Shown here: piece by piece, positions 18,773 to 27,193 of the stretch
Layout of the letters: every line of letters begins with the position of its first letter
Position numbering within the stretch: position 1 is the first letter of the stretch
Assembly (NCBI RefSeq): GCF_003111685.1
Contig: NZ_CP022189.1
Span: 2,000,001-2,064,000, forward strand
Reading direction: 5' to 3'
From: Alloyangia pacifica
GTDB lineage: Bacteria; Pseudomonadota; Alphaproteobacteria; Rhodobacterales; Rhodobacteraceae
DNA: 64,000 nucleotides
Made by a program: the position numbers and the translations under genes
Notes under the pieces: generated by a model
What the model was told of the DNA's origin: nothing
The model's database searches: none
Seen by the model: the letters and a program-made list of their open reading frames with translations, nothing else

Positions 18773-18788
18773 CAAAAGCGGGCTTTTG
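18773..18788 (-). terminator. hairpin, possible terminator of the amidase/racemase operon
   Basis: CAAAAGC (18773-18779) and GCTTTTG (18782-18788) form a perfect seven-base stem. It lies 80 bases past the racemase stop and upstream of opgG. On the minus strand the stem ends in TTTTG, a short U-tract. It could equally be part of the opgG promoter or leader. Confidence 0.45.
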
Positions 18789-18867
18789 CTGCGCGGCGGC
18801 AAGACTCTGCCGAATCTCCGCTCATGCTGCGCTTTCGAAGGCAATCCACTGGCGGATTGCCGCAGAT

Positions 18868-19524
18868 TCAGGCGGTTGGCAAGCGGAGTCTCGCTCGCAA
18901 TTCAACTGCTGCGCGTAAAATAGGCGAAACAAGAATACAGGGTGCGTGATCAGCGAGTCGATCGGCCGCCTCGCCCAACGGCCCCCCTCCGATGATCACC
19001 GCCTCGGCGCCGTCGCCATGCGCGCGTATCGCGGCATAAAGCAATGCGTTGTCTAGCTTTTTGGGATCTTCAGACAGCGCGATCGGGTCCCCCTCGGCAA
19101 GGTAGGTCCCAAGATAGCGCCCGTCGGGAGCGGCACTGTTCATCAATCGATCAATGCTTGTTTCCAGTGCAGGCGTATGGGTGACCACGGCAAAGGCGCG
19201 GCCTCCTTTTGCTGCCGCACGGGCCGCGGCGGCGCCAATGCCGATTACGGGAACCTGCAACCTCGCAGCCAGCGCCACCTGCCCCGGATCGCCAAAGGCC
19301 GAGACGATGACCCCGGCGCACTCCGGTGCAATCTCTGCCGCCGCGACATAGGCGGCGGCCTCGGCCAGCGCCTCGGGATCGGTGATCAGCGGCGGCCCCC
19401 CTGGCGCGGTCCAGCCGCGCACCCCCGGCAGCACCCGCCCCGCGATGGCGCACATGGCGCGGGTGGTGTCGGCGTTGCTGTTGGGATTGATCAGCAGGAT
19501 CGAAGGGACGCCCGTGTCAATCAA
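18868..19524 (-). CDS. Asp/Glu/hydantoin racemase family protein
   Basis: This 218-residue protein of the cofactor-independent aspartate/glutamate/hydantoin racemase fold begins SILLINPNSNADTT. The first catalytic-site Cys expected in VSAFGDPG-type segments is not in that loop; Cys occurs instead as APECAGVIVSAFGDPG. The second-half signature IIGGGPLGEAADRL has Gly-Gly-Gly where active racemases usually carry a Cys (GCAG-like). The second Cys may therefore be missing, and another reaction such as an isomerase or ligand-binding role is possible. The start is placed at TTG 19524, which overlaps the preceding stop as TTGATTGA. It is the last gene of a probable eight-gene operon. Confidence 0.78.
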   Translation of the reverse strand: MIDTGVPSILLINPNSNADTTRAMCAIAGRVLPGVRGWTAPGGPPLITDPEALAEAAAYVAAAEIAPECAGVIVSAFGDPGQVALAARLQVPVIGIGAAAARAAAKGGRAFAVVTHTPALETSIDRLMNSAAPDGRYLGTYLAEGDPIALSEDPKKLDNALLYAAIRAHGDGAEAVIIGGGPLGEAADRLADHAPCILVSPILRAAVELRARLRLPTA

Positions 19525-19978
19525 GCTCGACCGTCGCCTCGATCTCGACCAGCGCGTTCGCGGGCAACGACGTGACGTTGACGGCGGTGCGGGCGTGTCG
19601 CCCAGCCTCGCCCCAGAGATCGATGAAGAGCTGCGAGGCGCCATTGACGATCAACGGCCCGTCGCCATAGCCCGGCGGCGCGGCGACAAAGCCACCCAGC
19701 CGCACCACGCTCCGAACCCGGTCGAGCGAGCCCGCGACCGCCTTGATCGAGTAGAGCAGGTTCAGCGCGCACATCCGCGCCGCCGCCTGCCCCAATTTCA
19801 CGTCGAAGCCTTGTGGCACCGGGCCGAAGTACTTCGGCACACCCTCCCACTCGCAGATCTGCCCCGAAAGGAACAGAAGGTTGCCGCTGATCTTGCCGGG
19901 AAGGAACAGCGCGCGCGAGGGAGCCGAGGGCGGCAGGGCCAGGCCCATCCCGGCAAGCTTGCGTTCGATTTCTTCCAT
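19517..19978 (-). CDS. RidA/YjgF-family protein
   Basis: This 153-residue member of the RidA superfamily folds as trimers that bind or hydrolyse imines, enamines or carbamate-type intermediates. Recognisable elements are LFLSGQICEWEG, a QAAARMCALNLLYSIKAVAG helix and the C-terminal RTAVNVTSLPANALVEIEATVE. The Arg of RTAVxVxxLP is the usual substrate-binding residue. The N terminus (MEEIERKLAGMGLALPP) is longer than in RidA itself and resembles the YjgF-like proteins found in catabolic operons. It sits between the amidase (gap 11 bases) and the racemase-like gene (overlap 8 bases), which points to work on a nitrogen-containing intermediate. Confidence 0.87.
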   Translation of the reverse strand: MEEIERKLAGMGLALPPSAPSRALFLPGKISGNLLFLSGQICEWEGVPKYFGPVPQGFDVKLGQAAARMCALNLLYSIKAVAGSLDRVRSVVRLGGFVAAPPGYGDGPLIVNGASQLFIDLWGEAGRHARTAVNVTSLPANALVEIEATVELD

Positions 19979-19989
19979 GGAACTCTCCG

Positions 19990-21174
19990 TCAGGCCGGAA
20001 CCGCGAAACCGGCGGCGATGCGGCAGGCCAGCGAGATCAGCGACAGGTCCGAGCCGCGCGGCCCGATCAACGACAGGCCGTAGGGTGCCCCGCCCAGCCT
20101 GCCCGCCGGGAAGACCACCTGCGGCAGACCCGACAGGCCCGCGACGCAAAGCAGCCGCGCGCAGTCGTGCCGGAACCCGTCGAACAGCTCCAGCGGCGGG
20201 TCGAGCCGGAACGGCGCGTCATGCACCGCCGGGGCGAGGATCACGCCCGACTGACCCAGCAGCGCTTCGACATGCGCGGTGAAGGCGCGCCGCGCCGCCT
20301 GCCCGCCCGCGATCTCGGCCTCGGTCAGCGCCTCGGCAGCGTCGGCGCGCTGGTCGATCCCGCGCGCCAGGGGCATGCCGCTCTGGCGGATGAAGGGCAG
20401 CACCCAGTTGCGCGCATCGGCGCCGAGGGTGCGCAGGAAAGCGGTGTAAGCGGCATCGACCCCGTCGGGATAAACGCGAACCTCGCGGGCCGGAAGCTCT
20501 CCGAACCTCGCCTCCCAAAGGGCCAGCGCCTCTGGCCCGAGCTGCGCCAGCATGTCGATCGGACGCAGGAACTCCGGCACCTCGGGCAGCGGCGCGGAGC
20601 TGCCGTCCAGCAGCACAGACATCGCCCGCAGCAGCGTCTCTCCGTCACGCGCGAAGAGCCCGCAGGTGTCGTAGCTTGCGGCCAGCGGCTGCGCGAGATC
20701 GAGCGGGATGCGCCCATGGGTCGGGCGGATCCCCCAGATGCCGCAGAAACTGGCCGGCGCACGGACCGAGCCGCCGGTGTCCGAACCGATGGCGATGTCG
20801 GCGAGCCCCCCGGCCACCGCGACGGCCGAGCCCGAGGATGAACCGCCGGGGATGCGGTCCGGCGCGGCGGGGTTCACCGGCGTGCCGAAGTGCATGTTCA
20901 TCCCGTACATCGACCAGGCCAGCTCGTCGGTGTGGGTCTTGCCGACGAAGCGCGCGCCCGCATCGAGTAATCTTTGCGCCGCCGGCGCGGTGGCGGCGCG
21001 CACCGGGCTCGCCGCCAGCCGCAGCGGGCAGCCCGATCCGGTGCGGTAGCCCGCCACGTCGAAGATGTCCTTCACCGCGATCGTGAGATCGGCCAGCGGC
21101 CCGTCCTCGGCGCTCTCCACCTGAACCGGCTCGTAGGGCATGAAGCAGCGGTAGGGGTCGTGCTCGATCAACAT
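19990..21174 (-). CDS. amidase signature family hydrolase
   Basis: This is a 394-residue amidase. The Ser-cisSer-Lys triad is visible: Lys in LTIAVKDIFDVAGYRT (near residue 35), the Gly-Ser-rich loop GGSSSGSAVAVAGG, and SDTGGSVRAPASFCG holding the nucleophile. HDPYRCFMPYE at the start replaces the long N-terminal region of GatA. It is shorter than GatA (about 490), so a catabolic amidase is more likely than the tRNA amidotransferase. It lies ten bases after a peptide-type ABC ATPase gene and just before RidA and racemase-like genes. The substrate is probably an amide imported by that transporter (inference). Confidence 0.92.
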   Translation of the reverse strand: MLIEHDPYRCFMPYEPVQVESAEDGPLADLTIAVKDIFDVAGYRTGSGCPLRLAASPVRAATAPAAQRLLDAGARFVGKTHTDELAWSMYGMNMHFGTPVNPAAPDRIPGGSSSGSAVAVAGGLADIAIGSDTGGSVRAPASFCGIWGIRPTHGRIPLDLAQPLAASYDTCGLFARDGETLLRAMSVLLDGSSAPLPEVPEFLRPIDMLAQLGPEALALWEARFGELPAREVRVYPDGVDAAYTAFLRTLGADARNWVLPFIRQSGMPLARGIDQRADAAEALTEAEIAGGQAARRAFTAHVEALLGQSGVILAPAVHDAPFRLDPPLELFDGFRHDCARLLCVAGLSGLPQVVFPAGRLGGAPYGLSLIGPRGSDLSLISLACRIAAGFAVPA

Positions 21175-21184
21175 GGCTTTCCCG

Positions 21185-22162
21185 TCACTCCGCCGCCACG
21201 GCGGGCGCGGCCTTCACGCAGGCCACGCGTCGGCGCGGCGCGGGGGCGAAGACCGGCGGCAGCGCGGCGCGGCACTCGGCGGTGGCATGGGCGCAGCGCG
21301 GCGCAAAGGAGCAGCTGTCCGGCTTGGTCTCGAGCGAGGGCGGCGCGCCGGGGATGGCGTTGAGCCGTGCACCGCGCGCGACGTCGTGCAGGTTCGCCGC
21401 CAAGAGGCCCTGCGTATAGGGATGCTGCGCCGACTTGATGATCTCCGAGGTCGTCCCTTCCTCGACGATCTGTCCGGCGTACATCACGGCCACGCGCTCG
21501 GAGATCTCCACCGCCACGCCGATGTCATGGGTGACAAAGATCACCCCCATGCCGAACTCCTTCTGCAATTCGCGCAGCAGCAGCAGGATCTGGATCTGCA
21601 CCGTGGCATCGAGCGCCGTCGTCGGCTCGTCGGCCAGCAGCAGCCGAGGCCGGCACGCCAGCGCGAGGGCGATCATGACCCGCTGGCGCATGCCCCCCGA
21701 CAGCTCGTGCGGGTAGTTGTGCAGCCGCCGGTTGGCCGAGGGAATGCGCACCCGGTCGAGCATGTCGAGCGCGGTCGACATGGCGTCGGCCTTGCTGACC
21801 CCCTTGTGGCGCATGACGGACTCGGCGATCTGGTGACCGACGGTGTAGACCGGATCGAGCGCCAGCGCCGGCTCCTGAAACACCATCGAGACCTCGCCGC
21901 CCCGGTACTTCTGCAGCTTCCTGCCGGACAGGCTCAGCACGTCGGTGCCGTTGACCTCGATCTTGCCTTCGATCTCGGTGCGCTTCGGCGGCAGGAGCCC
22001 CAAAAGCGCCTTCAGCGTCACCGATTTGCCCGACCCGGACTCGCCCAGCAGCGCCAGCGTCTCGCCCTGCTCCATGCCCAGCGAGACGTCGTTGAGCGCA
22101 TGCACCGTGCGCTTGCCCCTGAAGCGCAGCGTGAGGTTCTGGATGTCGAGCAGCTTTGTCAT
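21185..22162 (-). CDS. peptide-type ABC transporter ATP-binding protein, DppD/OppD-like
   Basis: This is a 325-residue ATPase. Walker A is GESGSGKSV, and the Q-loop region is VFQEPALALDPVYTVG, typical of the D subunit. Signature LSGGMRQRV, Walker [13 protein letters not shown] and H-loop THDIGVA follow. The C-terminal oligopeptide-transporter domain carries the Cys cluster CSFAPRCAHATAEC, which in relatives binds an iron-sulfur cluster. The ATG at 22162 starts just before the TKLLDIQNLTL strand. Confidence 0.94.
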   Translation of the reverse strand: MTKLLDIQNLTLRFRGKRTVHALNDVSLGMEQGETLALLGESGSGKSVTLKALLGLLPPKRTEIEGKIEVNGTDVLSLSGRKLQKYRGGEVSMVFQEPALALDPVYTVGHQIAESVMRHKGVSKADAMSTALDMLDRVRIPSANRRLHNYPHELSGGMRQRVMIALALACRPRLLLADEPTTALDATVQIQILLLLRELQKEFGMGVIFVTHDIGVAVEISERVAVMYAGQIVEEGTTSEIIKSAQHPYTQGLLAANLHDVARGARLNAIPGAPPSLETKPDSCSFAPRCAHATAECRAALPPVFAPAPRRRVACVKAAPAVAAE

Positions 22163-22256
22163 TTGCCCTCCTCCGGCTGGGTCTGGGGGGTGGGGGCGGA
22201 TTGCGGCGCGGTCCAGAAGACCTCGCGCGCTTTCGTCGTGCGGCATCCCGAGAGGA

Positions 22257-23330
22257 TCATTGCGGCACCCCCTGCCCGGCTTTCGGGTGGCCGGAGGTTG
22301 CGTCATGCAGGTGGCAGGCCGTCAGGTGTTCGGCCTTTCCCGCGAGTCCCATCAGCTTTGGCACCTTGCTCTTGCACACCTCGCTGACAAAGCGGCAGCG
22401 GGTGTGGAAGCGGCAGCCCTTGGGCGGGTCGATCGGGTTCGGCGGATCCCCGGCCAGCGGCGGCTCCTGAGTGCGGTTGTCGGGATCCATCGAGGGCATC
22501 GCCGAGAACAGCGAGCGGGTGTAGGGATGCGCCTGGCTCTCCCAGATGCTGTCCACCGGCGCGACCTCGACCACCTCGCCGAGATACATGACAAGGATGC
22601 GGTCAGAAATGTAGCGCACCACGTTCAGGTCGTGGCTGATGAAGATATAGGTCAGCCCGAACTCGCGGCGCAGGTCCGACAGCAGGTTCAGCACCTGCGC
22701 CTCGACCGATTTGTCGAGCGCAGACACGGCCTCGTCCAGCACCACCAGCCGCGGCGACATGGCGAGCGCGCGGGCGATGTTCACCCGCTGGCGCTGGCCG
22801 CCGGAGAGCTCGTGCGGGTAGCGGTGGGCGAAACGGTCGGGATCGAGCCCGACGCGCGCCATCAGGCTGCGCGCCCGTCCGTTGGGATCGTCGAGCCCCT
22901 GCACCTTGGCGCCGAAGGCTACGCTGTCCTCGATGGTCAGCCGTGGGTTGAGCGAGGCATAGCTGTCCTGAAAGACCATCTGCACATCCTTGCGCAGGTC
23001 CTTCAGCGACAGCCGCTCGCCCAGCCCCTGCCCGTCGAAGATGATCTCGCCCTTGTCCTTCTCGATGAGGCCGATGAGCAGCCGCGCGGTGGTCGACTTG
23101 CCGCAACCTGACTCGCCGACGATGCCGAGCGTCTCGCCCTTCTTCACCTCGAAGGACACGCCGTCCACCGCCTGCACCATGGCCTGTGTACGGCCAAGGA
23201 TGCCGCCTCGGACGGGGAAGTGCTTTTGCAGGCCCTTGACGATGACCAGAGGCTGCGCCGGCCCGCCCTTGTCGCGGCTCGCGGGGGCAGCGGTCCTGGG
23301 TTTGATAGCAGACAGGTCAGTCACGGACAT
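22257..23330 (-). CDS. peptide-type ABC transporter ATP-binding protein, DppF/OppF-like
   Basis: This is a 357-residue ATPase of the F type. It has the F-specific HFPVRGGILGR entry and Walker A GESGCGKST. The F-type Q-loop is VFQDSYASLNPRLT. Signature LSGGQRQRV and Walker B LVVLDEAVSALD follow, where Ala replaces the usual Pro of DEP. The C-terminal Cys motif is CRFHTRCRFVSEVC. Its start overlaps the permease stop by 14 bases. The following DppD-like gene begins 94 bases later. Confidence 0.94.
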   Translation of the reverse strand: MSVTDLSAIKPRTAAPASRDKGGPAQPLVIVKGLQKHFPVRGGILGRTQAMVQAVDGVSFEVKKGETLGIVGESGCGKSTTARLLIGLIEKDKGEIIFDGQGLGERLSLKDLRKDVQMVFQDSYASLNPRLTIEDSVAFGAKVQGLDDPNGRARSLMARVGLDPDRFAHRYPHELSGGQRQRVNIARALAMSPRLVVLDEAVSALDKSVEAQVLNLLSDLRREFGLTYIFISHDLNVVRYISDRILVMYLGEVVEVAPVDSIWESQAHPYTRSLFSAMPSMDPDNRTQEPPLAGDPPNPIDPPKGCRFHTRCRFVSEVCKSKVPKLMGLAGKAEHLTACHLHDATSGHPKAGQGVPQ

Positions 23331-24204
23331 TCATCGCACTCCTCAGGCCGTCGCTCAGCAGGTTGAGACAGAGCGACGTGACAAAGATCATCACCCCCGG
23401 CAGCGCCGAGAGCCACGGGTTGATGTAGATGGCCGAGCGCAGCGTGTTCAGCATCAGCCCCCATTCGGGCTCGGGCGGGCGCACGCCGATGCCGAGGAAC
23501 GACAGGCCCGCGGCAAGGATCATGCACACGCTCGTCAGCGAGGTGGCATAGACGAAGATCGGCGACAGCACGTTTCCGATCACATGCACGCGGATCACCG
23601 TCAGCGCGTTCGCCCCGGTGGCCCGCGCGGCGTCGATGTAGTCGAGCGCGCGCACCCCCGAGGTCACCGCCTCGGCGACGCGGGTGATCGGCGGGATGAA
23701 GACGATGGTCAGCGACACGAGGGAGTTGACGATCCCCGCCCCCAGCGCCCCCGAGATGGCGATCGCCAAGAGCACCGAGGGGAAGGCGAAGAAGACATCC
23801 ACGATGCGCATGATGATGGTGTTGGTCATGCCGCCGACATAGCCCGCGACGATCCCCAGCGCGGAGCCGATGAAGAAGGCCAGCACCACCGGCATCAGCC
23901 CGATGAAGAGCGTCAGCCGCCCGCCGTAGATCAGCCGCGCCAGCATGTCCCGGCCCTGTTCGTCGGTGCCCAAAAGGTGCCCCTCGCTGCCGAGCGGTTT
24001 CAAGCGGGCGATCATCGAGCCCTTGTAGGGGTCGGCAAGACCAAGCCAGGGCGCGAAGATCGCCGAGAGGATCAGCGCCAGCACCACCGCGAGGCAGATC
24101 ATCGAGACCGGGTCGCGCACCACTCGTGCGCCCACCCCGGCCCAGTAGCCCTGCGGTTTCTCGGCCCTGACGTCCTGCATGGTGTCGGTTTCGGCAAGAG
24201 CCAT
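23317..24204 (-). CDS. peptide-type ABC transporter permease, DppC-like
   Basis: This is a 295-residue inner-membrane permease with six helices. It carries LGTDEQGRDMLARLIYGGRLTL, the hallmark segment of DppC/OppC N-terminal periplasmic loops. The EAA coupling motif is DYIDAARATGANALTVIRVHVI, and GIGVRPPEPEWGLML occurs near the end. It starts three bases after the DppB-like gene and its end overlaps the DppF-like gene. Confidence 0.94.
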   Translation of the reverse strand: MALAETDTMQDVRAEKPQGYWAGVGARVVRDPVSMICLAVVLALILSAIFAPWLGLADPYKGSMIARLKPLGSEGHLLGTDEQGRDMLARLIYGGRLTLFIGLMPVVLAFFIGSALGIVAGYVGGMTNTIIMRIVDVFFAFPSVLLAIAISGALGAGIVNSLVSLTIVFIPPITRVAEAVTSGVRALDYIDAARATGANALTVIRVHVIGNVLSPIFVYATSLTSVCMILAAGLSFLGIGVRPPEPEWGLMLNTLRSAIYINPWLSALPGVMIFVTSLCLNLLSDGLRSAMNVRD

Positions 24205-24207
24205 GGG

Positions 24208-25161
24208 TCAGCTCCTCTTGATGCGCGGATCGATCGCGGCCTGCGCCACGTCGACGATGAGGTTCATCGCCACGAAGAACAGGGCGAGGATCAGGATCGT
24301 GCCCTGCAACAGCGGCAGGTCACGCTGGAAGATGGCGTTCGACAGCAGGAACCCCGAGCCTGGCCAGTTGAACACGGTCTCAATGAGGATCGAGCCGCCC
24401 AGCAGGTAGCCCAGCTGCAGCCCCATGACCGACAGCGCCGTGGCGGCGGCGTTGCGCGCCACGTGGCGCAGCACGTCGCCGCGGCTCATGCCCTTGGCAT
24501 AAAGCGCCTGCACGAAGTCCTGCGTCAGGATGTCTCCGGCGAGCGCGCGCACGGTGCGGGCGACGATGCCGATGGGCACCACGGCCAGCGTGACCGCGGG
24601 CAGGATCAGGTGGCGCATGTGCAGCCAGTCCCATTCCCAGCTCTGCGAGCCGCCCGGCCCGGCGCCCATCGAGGGCAGCCAGCCGAGGTTCACGGAAAAG
24701 ATGATGACCAGCACGATGCCGAGCCAGTAGTTCGGCACCGACACGCCGGTGATCGACAGCGCGGTGACCGCGCGATCCAGCAGCGTGTCGCGGAAATAGC
24801 CCGCGAGAAAGCCGAGGAAAATGCCGATGGGAAAGGCGATGACCGCAGCCGAGACCGCCAGCAGCAGCGAGTTCTGCACCGCGCCGAAGACCTCCTGCGC
24901 GACCGGGCGACCGGTGGCGATGGACTTGCCCATGTCGCCCTGCACGAGGTTGCCGATCCAGATCGCGTATTGGATGGGCAGCGGTTTATCGAGCCCATAG
25001 GCCGCGCGCATGGCGGCCTGTTCTTCGGCGGTGGCGTCGACGGGCATGATGGCTGTGAGCGGATCGCCGGGGGCGATCTGCACCAGCAGGAAACAGATGA
25101 CCGACACCCCGAAGGCCACGGGCAGCACGAGGATGAGGCGGCGGAGAAAGTAGCTGAGCAC
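24208..25161 (-). CDS. peptide-type ABC transporter permease, DppB-like
   Basis: This is a 317-residue permease beginning MLSYFLRRLILVLPVAFGVSVICF, the standard DppB start. It goes on with APGDPLTAIMPVDATAEEQAAM, the typical first periplasmic loop. The EAA motif is DFVQALYAKGMSRGDVLRHVARN. It pairs with the DppC-like protein to form the membrane channel and lies 70 bases after the binding-protein gene. Confidence 0.94.
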   Translation of the reverse strand: MLSYFLRRLILVLPVAFGVSVICFLLVQIAPGDPLTAIMPVDATAEEQAAMRAAYGLDKPLPIQYAIWIGNLVQGDMGKSIATGRPVAQEVFGAVQNSLLLAVSAAVIAFPIGIFLGFLAGYFRDTLLDRAVTALSITGVSVPNYWLGIVLVIIFSVNLGWLPSMGAGPGGSQSWEWDWLHMRHLILPAVTLAVVPIGIVARTVRALAGDILTQDFVQALYAKGMSRGDVLRHVARNAAATALSVMGLQLGYLLGGSILIETVFNWPGSGFLLSNAIFQRDLPLLQGTILILALFFVAMNLIVDVAQAAIDPRIKRS

Positions 25162-25231
25162 GGGTGGTGGTCCCTGGCTGGAAGTGATCCCCGCCGCAGC
25201 GCGCGCGGCGGGGGATGGGCCTGGCGGGGCC

Positions 25232-26830
25232 TTACTCTTCGATCGTGATCGACGAGAAGTTCTGGTACCAGTTCTGGGCCTGAACGAAGCCCTTCACCTT
25301 CGGCGCCATGGCGCGCGGGGCGACGTCATGGGTGACCATCAGGAAGAGTGCGTCATCGACGTATTTCTCATGCGTCTTGCGCAGCACCTCGTCCTGAGCC
25401 TCGGGGTCGAAGGTCGTCTTGATCTGCGAGAAAAGCTCCTGCATCTCGGGGTCGCTGTAGTGGCCCCAGTTGGTGCCGTTCGGTGCGATCAGGTTCTCGT
25501 CGAGGTGCCGGATCAGGCCGGTGAACGGGTCCTGAATGAAGTAGGTGAAGTTGATCGACATAGCGCCGTCGACCGCGGGATCGGCCGCGCCGGCACGCCA
25601 CAGGTTGATCATCTGGTTCCACTCGACGACCATGAACTCGACGTCGATCCAGATCTCGGCAAGGCTCTGCTGGACATATTCGTTCATCGGCAGCGGCAGC
25701 ATCTGGCCCGAACCCGAGGGCGAGATCAGCGCCTTGACCTTCAGGTGGTTGTCGGGACCGTAGCCCGCTTCTTCCATCAGCGCCTTGGCGGCCTCGAGGT
25801 CATATTTCACCTCGAAGCTCGGATTGCCGAACCACTGCGAACTCGGCGGCAGGAAGCCCTTGGCCGGAACCATGAGCCCGCCCAGCAGCGGCATCATGCC
25901 CTCGCGGTCGATGGCGAGGTTGGCGGCCTTGCGCACACGGATGTCGTTCCAGGGCGAGCCCTCGAGGCGCGACAGGTGCCAGGTCCAGTTGTGCGGATAG
26001 GCATTCGAGGAGATGACGAAACCGTTGCCTTCCATCGCCGGGATGGTGTCGGGCGCCGGGGCCTCGATCCAGTCGACCTGCCCCGAGAGCAGCGCGGCAG
26101 AGCGGGCGTTGGGCTCGGGCAGCGGGATCAGCACCATCTTGTCGAGCTTGGGGATGCGGGTCTCGTCCCAGTAATCGGCAAAGGGCACCATCTCGGCGCG
26201 CTCGCGCGGCACGAAGGTCTCGAGCTTCCAGGGGCCGGTGCCCGAGGGGCTGCCCGCAACCTTCTCCCAGTCCTTGTCCATGGCTTCCCAGTTGGCCTTG
26301 GACGACATCAGGATCCAGGTCATCTGGTAAGGCAACGTGGCGTCGGGCTCCTTGGTGGTGATCACCAGCGTGTAGTCGTCCACCGCTTCGTATGAGGCCA
26401 CGGCGGGGATGCGCGACTTGCCCTGCGCCGCCTGGCGCGGGTCATACTGCTCGGAGCTCTCGTCGAGGATCTTGTCGAGGTTCCACACCACGTCGGCGGC
26501 GGTGAAGGGCGCACCGTCGTGGAAGGTCACCCCCTCGCGCAGCTTGAAGGTCCACTTGGTCTTGTCCTCGGCGTCCACCGACCACTCGGTGGCGAGGCCA
26601 GGGATCAACACCGACGGCTTGTCGGCGCTGGTGAGATCCCATTCGATCAGCGAGTCATAGACGGTGTAGCCCATGAAGCGCATGCCCTCGCCGCCCTGGT
26701 CGGTCTGACCGGTGGTGAGAGGGATGTCGGCCGCGGTCATGCCGACGCGCAGCGTGCCCTGCGCCAGTGCGGCACCGGCCATGGTGGCAGCGACGGCGAG
26801 CGCCGCGATACCTGCTTTCAGACGAAGCAT
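25232..26830 (-). CDS. peptide-type ABC transporter substrate-binding protein (SBP family 5)
   Basis: This 532-residue periplasmic binding protein is the first gene of the importer operon. A Sec signal peptide covers residues 1-23 (AGIAALAVAATMAGAALAQ). The SBP_bac_5 core is clear: DKTKWTFKLREGVTFHDGAPFTAADVVWNLD, then VRKAANLAIDREGM. Family-5 proteins bind dipeptides, oligopeptides, glutathione, opines or amides. The amidase, RidA and racemase genes downstream argue for an amide or modified amino acid rather than a plain peptide, as inference. The ATG at 26830 has GGAGG upstream (minus strand). Confidence 0.94.
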   Translation of the reverse strand: MLRLKAGIAALAVAATMAGAALAQGTLRVGMTAADIPLTTGQTDQGGEGMRFMGYTVYDSLIEWDLTSADKPSVLIPGLATEWSVDAEDKTKWTFKLREGVTFHDGAPFTAADVVWNLDKILDESSEQYDPRQAAQGKSRIPAVASYEAVDDYTLVITTKEPDATLPYQMTWILMSSKANWEAMDKDWEKVAGSPSGTGPWKLETFVPRERAEMVPFADYWDETRIPKLDKMVLIPLPEPNARSAALLSGQVDWIEAPAPDTIPAMEGNGFVISSNAYPHNWTWHLSRLEGSPWNDIRVRKAANLAIDREGMMPLLGGLMVPAKGFLPPSSQWFGNPSFEVKYDLEAAKALMEEAGYGPDNHLKVKALISPSGSGQMLPLPMNEYVQQSLAEIWIDVEFMVVEWNQMINLWRAGAADPAVDGAMSINFTYFIQDPFTGLIRHLDENLIAPNGTNWGHYSDPEMQELFSQIKTTFDPEAQDEVLRKTHEKYVDDALFLMVTHDVAPRAMAPKVKGFVQAQNWYQNFSSITIEE

Positions 26831-27193
26831 TGGAACCTCCGAGATTTCCCTGTTGCACGGCCCGGCTTTTCTGTGCTGCCGGTCCCCGGATCATTTGACG
26901 CGACCACCCGGGCTTTTTGCAGTGGCCGTGGCGGTTCAGGGCAAAGCGACCGCCAACAATTGCAAAAGTCGCCCACAAAAAATGCAAACAAACCCCGCGC
27001 GCTCAGGAAAAGGGCGGCGCGAAATCGTATTTGTACGAATAAACTCGCCTCTGCCGATCGAAGGAACCCGTTGCGGATTAGCCTCACGCCATGGTGGAAC
27101 GTCACAGGTTCTGCTCGCGTAAACTTTGGGAATGGGGCAGAAGACGGCTAATTATCAGTCATATGCGTCCCGGAAGCCGAAAGACGATAGCGA
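26831..27193. other. divergent intergenic region, 363 bases
   Basis: This gap separates the divergent peptide-importer operon and the GH8 operon, so it must hold both promoters. It is less GC-rich than the genes and holds short A-runs (around 26975). A small inverted repeat TCGTA-tttg-TACGA lies at 27025-27038. No coding region is supported. Confidence 0.6.
27126..27154 (+). promoter_or_regulatory. possible promoter of the GH8-HlyD-GT2 operon
   Basis: TTGGGA at 27126-27131 and TAATTA at 27149-27154 are separated by 17 bases, 40 bases before the GTG start. The match to consensus is modest and was found by eye. Confidence 0.3.

Noticed and set aside
22990..25248. Plus-strand open frame of 752 residues
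   Set aside because: It is antisense to the two peptide-importer permeases and part of an ATPase; composition is that of a shadow.
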